DNA from: Mytilisepta virgata
Lineage: Eukaryota > Mollusca > Bivalvia > Mytilida > Mytilidae
DNA length: 64,000 nucleotides
Reading direction: 5' to 3'
Assembly (NCBI GenBank): GCA_028015205.1
Contig: CM051519.1
Coordinates: forward strand, 45,860,979 to 45,924,978
Shown here: piece after piece, positions 56,001 through 64,000 of the stretch
Layout: every line of letters starts with the position of its first letter
How positions within the stretch are numbered: position 1 is the stretch's first letter
The notes under the pieces: model-generated
Told to the model about the DNA's origin: nothing
Seen by the model: only the letters and a program-made list of their open reading frames with translations
The model's database searches: none
Program-made: the position numbers and the translations under genes

Positions 56001-57418
56001 CAAACTTAAACTGCACTGGGTCTCCGTATGATATGCATTTACTTGCATATTGAAAATTATCCAAACAAACGGTAACCAGAAGTACGAGAAACCGAAGATC
56101 TTTCAACATTTTTTTTATTTAAAAATGTTTTGAATAACAATTTTTTTTGGTGATTTTCTCTATCAAATTGGAAAAAGAGCATGTTTTCTCATTGGAAATG
56201 GCAACAAAGCAGTCGAAAATTCACTGTGTACATGTACTTGGATAAATTTTAGATGTATCATAAAAACATTTAAATCGGACTGCAAAGTGGATTTTTATGT
56301 ACACTTATTGAACTCCGTTAACAAGTAAAAGCTATTTTACATTGTCATTATGAACACTCATATTAACCAGCACTTCGAAGTGAATTTACTTGCCAAATGC
56401 TGAATAACTTTTTTGTTTAGCGAAAGGTATTTAGAATAACAAATTAAATAATACAATTGACAACTCTAAGATATTCTTCATAAAAATCTAATATTTATGA
56501 AAACATTAAATGTTCCCGTCAATCACACGCCTAATTAACAATAAAAGTCTGATCTATATTTGTCAAATATTTATTAAAAATCATACGCGTTGATAATCTA
56601 TATTATTTTAATATTTAGACATATTTATTAGGCTAGCTGTATCAGCATTTAATTGTAATTCGAGGCGGGGTATATCACGAATACATATTGACTGGATGTC
56701 CACGAAGTTATATTTAATTTGTAACAGAAAACGTCCGCCTGTTTTCTTTTATTCAGATCCATTATTGTGAGAAAAGTTTCTTAATACCCATAAAATCACG
56801 TTTCTTAATATCAATTAACATGTTCACTTTGAATTCCCTAATTTTTAAACAATCGAGGCGTCTCGGTAGCGCTTGTTATTTGTTCTTTCACTTTCACAAT
56901 ATAGAAATACAAGAAGGTTGTTAAGAAAAATGTTTTTGATTTAAAGGATTTAAAAAATATCAGTGCCTTAAGAGAGTGGGTAGATACATTAGTAACGTAA
57001 AATTGATACATCTGAGTACAATGTGCTTTAAAATTTACCTTTGTATATAGGATTGCATAGCATTTTTAAAGTTAAACGTAATTCATATCTCCTTTATTAT
57101 TACATTTTTAATATTTTACATTGCATTTAATATTAAAAGTAAATTGAAACATATTTGGAAATTCAAAAGTTAACACATTTCGAGAAATTAAGTCCCTCAG
57201 AGAAATGTGAAGAAAACAGGACATGGAGTGAGTTTACAAAGAAAGCACAAAATCACAAGTATATAACAAAACAATGTATGCGTTATTGTTTTATAGAATT
57301 ATATATTATGTTATGGTATGAAATTAAGTAGTTGATACTCTGATCTACGAGAAAGGGGTCATGATAGTTACAAAAAAATTCCAAGTGCAACCCTTTTTCA
57401 TCAAGTGTCCTTCGACGT
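53001..57418. other. 4.4-kb non-coding stretch
   Basis: No exon with coding character was seen. A weak local duplication (GGGGCCCA words near 54505 and 54630) is the only structure noted. Confidence 0.45.
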
Positions 57419-57819
57419 TTAAGGATGTTCGCTACTCAGTATAAAAATAACAAGCTTTTCATAACACTAGTAAATATTGATGGTGGATTAATAATGGAAC
57501 AAAATGATCGAAAAAAACCATTATAGGTCCGTGTGCATGTTTCCGAGATATAAGCCATTGACAATTTGGCGGGAAAAATATGCTCTCTTGATTTTACATA
57601 GCTTTATCATTGGCAAGTTTTATTTCTCAGAAACCATTAAATAATAACAAGGATTTTATAAGATTTTTACAAATGGCTTATTAATCTGCGTGCAAAATAT
57701 GTATGAAAAGAAAAATTGGCGTTAGGGGAAAGAATAATTTATGGCTTTCAAATGGATAAAACCAGATGATTCTGAACAGCTGACAAAAATTCAAAAACGT
57801 GACCAGCGAACATCCTTAA
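57419..57819. mobile_element. TTAA-flanked MITE, about 400 bp
   Basis: The ends read TTAAGGATGTTCGCT (57419) and AGCGAACATCCTTAA (57819): an 11-bp inverted repeat GGATGTTCGCT inside TTAA. TTAA duplication is the habit of piggyBac-type transposases. There is no open frame inside. Confidence 0.75.
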
Positions 57820-58935
57820 TGTATAGTATTTTGATCCAAGAACAAATGTATTTAAATGAGTACTTACTGGCCTGACTGTTACTGTTTGTCTAACGGGGGC
57901 AGGACAAATCCCCCATCTTCAAACTTGACCCACGCCAATTCGCACCAATTTTTCACCAACTCGCCCCACTATGAAACTATTTAGTTACAAACTCGCTTCG
58001 ACTGTGAGAATCATAGTCACCAAGTCGCCCCAACTTATGAAAATTAGAGCTACAAGCTCGCCCTAACACACATTGCCGAATTCAACGGAATATTTATATA
58101 CATGTAATTTTATTTTAACGATATTTTCAAAACTGACTTTTTAGCTGTTCCGAACGGGTGAGTTACTATCTTCACTTCAGCTAGACGTTTACATTTTAAT
58201 CGTCTCACCTGAAACCACTGAACCGATATGAAATTGTCCATAATACTTTATGGAAGTGCTCTTTTAATCGTCTTGCATAGCTGGAATTTTTGGTTACACT
58301 TGACAGCAATGATCTACACGTAGATGTTCCCATACACATGATTATGTCTGTTGACCTCAACCAATACTGCACCAGACGAACTTAGTTCAACTTGGAAACT
58401 TCAGTGAAAGAACTTTTCGTCTGGAACCAATGAGCCATGTAAAATTACACTTGTCTGCATTGGTCCATACGATATCATTTTTCAGAATCACTTTCGTTTC
58501 TGCTTTATACCTTTTGATTGGCAAGTCATATCAAAATAGTTGATATAATGGATTTATGCAAACGGAATGAAATTTACGAAAATATATTTATCATTGGAAG
58601 ATTATCAAAACATAAGCTTTGAATGCATCATTACCCTGGAGAAAGACTTTTTCCCATGGCTTACTCTTCTGAATGTTTATTTAATTGTTCTCTTTGAATA
58701 CAAGAAATTTATTAGCCATGCTAATATTTTATTTCAATATTCATCCGTTTGACTTTTTATCAACTTTGTTTACTTAGAACTGAAATTTAGAATTGAAGTA
58801 TCAATACAGATCAGACTGTCACTAAGGTGTTAGAGATCTTGGAATGGTATACGAAAAATATCTTTATATTAAGTAAAAACAAGAAATTGTCATATAACAA
58901 GAGGAATCCATGGACAAATGATGGAATAATATAAT
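57820..58935. other. Non-coding stretch upstream of exon H
   Basis: It contains three degenerate CTCGCCCCA-like words at 57960-58060. No exon was recognised; the promoter of the exon at 58936 may be here. Confidence 0.45.
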
Positions 58936-59284
58936 ATGAAGTTTTATATTTTCCTGTTGCTGTGTTTTTTAATTTCGTCTTCTGAAAAATGTCATCGTGG
59001 TTTCAAAGTATGTCAAGCTGAAGAATGGAGTCAATGGTCTTCCTGTACCGCGGTATGTGGAGGGGGTCAACAGAGGAGAGAACGATATCTTTGTTGCCAT
59101 AAGAATATCAACCCATACACCAGGAACAACTGTTTAAAAGACTGTAATATTACGTTACAGTGGTGGCATCAGAATGGGATGGAAACACGGCCTTGTGCTA
59201 AAACATGTGTACAAGGATTATACGAAGCAGTAAAAAATAGTTGTTCCTGCACTTCCGGATATACGGGAAAATGTTGCGATAAAG
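58936..59284 (+). CDS. First exon H: signal peptide, TSP1 domain and half EGF
   Basis: The signal peptide (KFYIFLLLCFLISSSE) is followed by CHRGFKVCQAEEW and a classical TSP1 core WSQWSSCTAVCGGGQQRRER. Then come YLCC, NNCLKDCN, QWW and RPCAKTC. The exon goes on with CSCTSGYTGKCC, which looks like the second half of an EGF module. The donor GTACGC at 59285 follows 116 codons plus one base, phase 1. It is a close paralogue of exon I, 2.4 kb downstream. CGGG plus WxxW makes it the best TSP1 match of the set. Confidence 0.87.
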
Positions 59285-59559
59285 GTACGCTTCTGTAAGT
59301 TGCATTATAGGTTGCAGCCCTGGAAGATATTATCTCGTAATTCGCGTAAACAATATATGTAACTCATTTAAACCAAATTAAAAAGGATTCCTGATTAGAT
59401 AATTTAGACCGAATCCAGTTTTTTCCTGGATAATAGGTGTTACAATGTATATTTACATGCATACTTAATGTAATGGCGTATTGCTTCATTCCTGATAAAT
59501 AGCTACTCCAAAAATAAATAAATAAATGCAACAAAACATCCACAGTATACAGGCTTTCC
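59285..59559. other. Spacer after exon H
   Basis: Presumed start of the intron; no feature was seen. Confidence 0.5.
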
Positions 59560-60070
59560 TCCAGTATTGCTAATCGTGGAATAACCAGTGTTTTTCAATA
59601 TATATAACTCTGGTATTTTCCAGTGTCTTCAAGTATCTGTAACTCTTTTATAACCCCATTTTTAAATATCTTCCAGTATTTATAACTCTGGAAATATCAG
59701 TATTTTCTAGTATCTGTAACTATGGTATAACCAGTGTTTTCTAGTATCTTCCAGTATCTGTAGCTCTGGTATTACCAGTGTTTTCCGGTTTCTTCCAGGT
59801 TCTGTAACTCTTGTAATACCAGTATTTTCCAGTACCATCCAGTATCTATAACTATCGAATACCAATGTCGACCATTATCTTCCAGTGTTTTTGACACTGT
59901 ACATTTCTGGAATACCAGTGTTGTCTGTTATCTTCCAGTAGCTTAGAGAAAAAAAAATGACAATAGTGGAAACCAGTATTTCCCAGTATGTATCTTCCAG
60001 AATTGCAGATACTGGAAGATACTTGTAACAATACTGGTACAAAACTTTGTTGCAATATACCAGTATCGCG
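59560..60070 (+). repeat. Degenerate minisatellite, about 40-50-bp unit
   Basis: About ten or more diverged units built from CCAGTATCTGTAACTCTGG, ACCAGTGTTTT and CCAGTATCTTCCAG. The unit length varies. Non-coding. Confidence 0.85.
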
Positions 60071-60475
60071 GTTGTATTCTTCCTTTATCCCAACAAAACT
60101 ATATCAATTTTGATTTGAATACTTAATGGTACTTTTTGTATAACATTGCATCAAAATATATGGATAATAAGACTACAGGATTTAAGACTAAGACAGTACC
60201 GATATCTATATTGTTTACATATATTTAAACGGGATGTTGCCTAATAACGCATATGCCGTATCCCTTGGTCGACTTATTACTTGTTTACCTTTTTGTAAAG
60301 CAAAGACAGTTTGTTAGGGTCTCAAAGATCAAATGTAAATGCAATAGAAATAAATAAATGTATATACATTTCATATAAATGGGCGTTTTGATATTTATCC
60401 TGTATTCGTCCAAGTACACATGTACAGTCCTATTGGGTTGAGTATAGCGGTATTGGCCAAAGATATAATAAAATT

Positions 60476-60935
60476 TGTTGATACCAGTTTTGATGCACAA
60501 GATGTGCACATTTCGTCGATTTGTGCGCGAGGTCTAAAATGTTGAAAACCAAAAGAATTATCCAAAATGTTGAAGAGCATATTGAAGAAAAGCCAAAATG
60601 ACCAAATGGTGTAAAGCCAAAACCATCTAAGAACAGAGCTTTGCACGAGGGAGATACACCTTAGTTTTCACAAATTTTACAGTTTTGTAAAAGTTAAATT
60701 TAAAGTATCAATTTCCGAAATAATTAGTAACTGAGGTGGGGATACCCTCGGAGACTCCACCAGCAGATGCATCGTTGCCGTGGTAAAAATCAACTTCTTT
60801 GATACCTATTTTGATGCACAAGATTTACGACTCATCAGTTGTTCTCAAGTTCTAAAATGTTAAAAACCAAAACAATTATCCAAAATGTTGAAGAGCAAAT
60901 TGAAAATAGCGAAAATGACCAAAAATGATATAAAT
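60476..60935 (-). repeat. Two related repeats with split hammerhead-like motifs
   Basis: Two copies (60476-60615 and 60797-60935) share TTTTGATGCACAAGAT, TCTAAAATGTT and ATTATCCAAAATGTTGAAGA. On the minus strand the second keeps CTGATGAGTC (60829-60838), and the first keeps GACGAAATGTGCACATC (60501-60517), that is GAAA with a stem III ending in the cleavage triplet. Together these are the two halves of a hammerhead core, but neither copy has both. Confidence 0.5.
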
Positions 60936-61369
60936 GGTTTGCATAGTTTTCATTTTATTTCCATCACATTGGTTAGTAAATAATTTTACAGGTTGAATTG
61001 ATTGTTATCGTTTTCAGACAATAATGTGTTATTAATTTATTCAATTTGGCATACATTATAATAAACTATATAAGAAGTCAATTGTACTAATGATTATTTA
61101 ACACTCGGCCATTTTTCTTAGTCTTAGAGTCACGTGTACCTTTTTGTCATCCAATGAAAACTAGGATCATCTATATATGATATTGATTCGACTGTCAATT
61201 TCATACATTATCTGAACAAATCATAAAAATAGATTTTTAAATGAACTGACAAATCCGATAATATATCTCCTGATTAAACTGATTACGTGGTAATAGATAA
61301 ATAGTAACAAGACATAGCCATGTAACTTTTCCAATCGAAAAGGACTGTGAAATGTGAAGGCATAGAATT
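60936..61369. other. Spacer upstream of exon I
   Basis: AT-rich, no feature recognised; presumed promoter region for the exon at 61370. Confidence 0.45.
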
Positions 61370-61724
61370 ATGAAACCTTTGTTTTGTATTTTTTGTTTGT
61401 TGTTAAAATTATTGAATGTATCAGGAAGTTGCCAACCAGGATTCAAGGCATGCGAGATTGAGAACTGGAGTAAATGGTTTTCGTGCGATGCCACGTGTGG
61501 AGGAGGTCACGAGAAACGAGAAAAATATCTTTGTTGCGAGGACAATGTTCAACCCCATACACGGGACAATTGCTTGAAGTACTGCAATTACACCTTAAGC
61601 TGGTGGGATAAACATGCCGTCGAAACAAAACCTTGTGCAAAAAAATGCACACATGGACGGTATGATGATCATCGTAATCAATGCAGTTGTTTTTCAGGTT
61701 TTACAGGAAAATGTTGCGACAAAG
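61370..61724 (+). CDS. First exon I: signal peptide, TSP1 domain and half EGF
   Basis: The signal peptide (PLFCIFCLLLKLLNVSGS) is followed by CQPGFKACEIENW and the core WSKWFSCDATCGGGHEKRE, in which the usual Ser after the second Trp is Phe. Then come YLCC, DNCLKYCN, SWW, KPCAKKC, and the half-EGF CSCFSGFTGKCC. The donor GTAGGA at 61725 follows 118 codons plus one base, phase 1. It is a tandem duplicate of exon H. It is the last copy in the window; any shared downstream exons would lie beyond 64 kb. Confidence 0.87.
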
Positions 61725-61900
61725 GTAGGAAGCGTGTATAAATACAACCAATTAAAAACTGTGGATTTTTTTGTAGAAGCAAGAAAGAAAACATAACAAA
61801 ATTTCGAAACATCAACGTTTTATAAAGCACGGACGAGCAAGTTGTTATCTAGAAAATATCTGCTCTTCAATGTTCTGGAATAGAACAAATCTTTGCTACT

Positions 61901-62066
61901 ATAGAGTTTTATCAAATATTTTTTTTTTCAAAATTAATTGTTTTTAAAAACACATAATAGAGTTTTGTCAAATAATTTTTTTTTCAAAATTAATTGTTTT
62001 TAAAAACACATAATAGAGTTTTATCAAATAATTTTTTTTCAAAATTGTTTTCAAAAACACATAATG
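61901..62066 (+). repeat. 56-bp tandem repeat, three copies
   Basis: The unit begins ATAGAGTTTTATCAAAT and contains a T-run and GTTTTTAAAAACACATA. There are three head-to-tail copies, the last shortened. Confidence 0.95.
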
Positions 62067-62785
62067 TAGGATCTATATTCCATTGAAAACTTACAAATAT
62101 GACCTACATATTATTACAAAAGATCTATATTTATTATTTGCACATTAATAAGTTTCTATTTTAACACAACATGTATCAAGTTTGATGTACGAAAAATGTA
62201 AAGGCTGTACTAAAGGAGAAATGTTCTGATCAAGAAATCTTCAAAACAAAGAGGATCGGAATAAATGAAGGGAGGTTTCGATACCACGAAGACACGTTTT
62301 TGCCCGCCACTGCTACATGTATGTATCTGTACAAGTCAAATTAAACTAGAAAGCTGGATTGTCGGAATCCACAGTGATCCCTACAATTATAAATGTTACG
62401 AAGGGGTATATACCTGTACGTTGACCATAGACATTGACAACTTAACGACAGTGACCATTTCATAACATACATTAACATTCATATCGCGTCCTTTTGATCT
62501 AAAATGCACTTTTCTCCTTACGACTTAAAACAGGTAATCAACATTTTTGTTAGGACCAACAGTTTAACATGAAAGGGTGGGGATAAGTTTCTCAAGAAAA
62601 GTTTTTTTTTTCTCGCCGAACAGAAACTAAATTGTTTGGACACGTAAAATAATAATTTTTTCTTCTTAGATTTGAAATACCAGACAACAACAGCACTGTT
62701 CTTTTAATCTTCATTGGATAATAATGACTAAAAATTAATCAGATTTTATTGTATTCAACACAAAAATGAATTTTTATAAATGATT
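62067..62785. other. Non-coding stretch after exon I
   Basis: No feature recognised. Confidence 0.45.
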
Positions 62786-63138
62786 TCAATCGCTGTCATC
62801 GGAATCAGATTCAATGCCGAACATTTTCAGAAGTTTCGGCAATTGTTTGAGATGAATTTGCTATATGCAACTTTGTTCTGGCGAGCAATTTAAATTGTTG
62901 ATTTCTTTTTCTTATCAGTTTTTCGCTTTTTCGGTTGAGGGTAGACTGGTTGAAGCTGAGCCCGAACTTATTTCCTCGATCATGTTTTGCCTGACAATTT
63001 CAGCAGCTTTGTCGGGCACTGGTTTCTCATGTTTTTCACCATCTTCTGAAGCGGTTGGATTTCTTTTTCAACACTTTTCCGGGTTCCGGGTTCACCTCTA
63101 CATTTTGTTTTTTAGCTAAACGTAATTCAATTAACTTC
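62786..63138 (-). pseudogene. Possible degraded coding fragment of unknown identity
   Basis: Reading downward from a splice-acceptor-like TTTTTCAG at 63139, one frame gives KLIELRLAKKQNVEVNPEPG and then stops. A shifted frame continues with GEKHEKPVPDKAAEIV and MIEEISSGSASTSL, and another ends LLKMFGIESDSDDSD before a TGA at 62788. The amino-acid composition is protein-like and the acidic ending is typical of nuclear proteins, but at least two frameshifts are needed. I do not recognise the family. It could be a decayed exon or a retrocopy. Confidence 0.3.
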
Positions 63139-64000
63139 CTGAAAAATTGAATTTCAAATTTACCAACCCATTCATAAATATATGAACACATTCGGCTTTA
63201 TCTTTTCAGTTAAATACATTATTTTTTCGTTTTATACCAAATTATATCGTTTTCTTTAAAATGTTAGAGCGACAAGCTTAAAAAAATAGTGCATGTGTCT
63301 TTTGTATTTTACAATGAAAAGTTTCATTTTATCGATTTCGATTTCAGTATCAGATTGATAGATTCATTGGCTGAATGTTGTTGATTAGGTGGAAGGCACT
63401 TTCGGAAAAACCATAAAGGAGTATTGCCATTGACAAGCAATATAATTTATTTATTGTATATAAGGAAATTCTGCGGCTTGCAAATTTTTACTTATTTAGG
63501 CACGGTTTTCTTCTTTTTTGCTAAAATTTTAAGACATTCACCTGCAAGCAGTTAAAATCGTGGTTAAAAAAAATTAATCGGTGTTGTATGTTTATTTGTA
63601 TATTTTTTGGGGGGGCGGGGGGGGGGGGGGGGGGGGTCATCAACTTTCGGAAGATTTCCTTGAAATTACTCTATATCCGTATGATACCCACATTTGTAAA
63701 GTATGATTTTTTTTAAACTGAGACCGGTAAAAGTCTAAAGTCAAAATTTTGGCAAGTGCGTGTTTTTGTTTTATTTTTTGTTAAATGCATTTTTCATATC
63801 ATACGGGCATTTTATTTTCTTTTTTTTTAAAATGAAAGCGTTTTTTTTTGTTCCGCCTTTTCTGTATTTAGAGTCAATATATGATATTTCCGTATTTCTT
63901 TTTTTTTTTTCTTTTCGCAGTAAAATCATGATTTTCGCGCCATTTAACCTCACCCACAGAACAGTTTGTGCAAAATTTCAAGATTTATCATGAAAATCGG
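63139..64000. other. Non-coding end of the window with G and T runs
   Basis: It contains a G-run interrupted by a single C at 63608-63638 and long T-runs near 63820 and 63900. No exon was recognised. Confidence 0.5.

Overview
The window looks like AT-rich nuclear DNA of a bivalve mollusc, possibly a mussel. The grounds are GT-AG introns with phase-1 extracellular modules, tRNA-derived SINEs of a type common in molluscs, a Penelope-like element, a Ty3/gypsy element, many MITEs and foldback repeats, and low gene density. The species is an inference from repeat style, not a database match.

Layout. 1-2860: intron or intergenic DNA with SINE copies, a hammerhead-like core and a foldback repeat. 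2869-14637: an older repeat with a candidate 8-bp target duplication, split by a complete, very young Ty3/gypsy LTR retrotransposon (3607-14377). That element has intact gag and pol, linked by a GGGAAAC -1 slippery site. It also has an unusual third coding region between pol and the 3' LTR: zinc finger, Ser/Arg-rich linker and a KCTD-like T1/BTB domain, reached by a splice acceptor and broken by one frameshift. 14740-17594: the 3' end of a host gene, with EGF, calcium-binding EGF, transmembrane and short basic tail exons, then a poly(A) signal.

17.6-64 kb: a series of plus-strand exons that each start with ATG and a signal peptide, carry one thrombospondin type-1 (TSP1)-like domain and end at a phase-1 splice donor. 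Seven are intact (22921, 31601, 36914, 39789, 43460, 58936, 61370) and two are decayed (45.5 kb, 52.8 kb). I found no body, transmembrane or terminal exon between them. Either each is the first exon of a gene whose other exons I cannot recognise, or they are alternative first exons that splice to shared exons beyond 64 kb. The EGF/TM exons at 14.7-17.6 kb may be the shared end of a neighbouring unit of the same kind.

The DNA between exons is mostly mobile-element debris: a Penelope-like element (24.9-29.2 kb, minus) split by a TA-flanked MITE, a Tc1-like transposase remnant, another reverse-transcriptase remnant, a MITE with a 9-bp duplication, a TTAA-flanked MITE, a 574-bp palindrome and several short tandem arrays. 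All motif, phase and target-duplication statements were read by eye from the sequence; no alignment or search was run.
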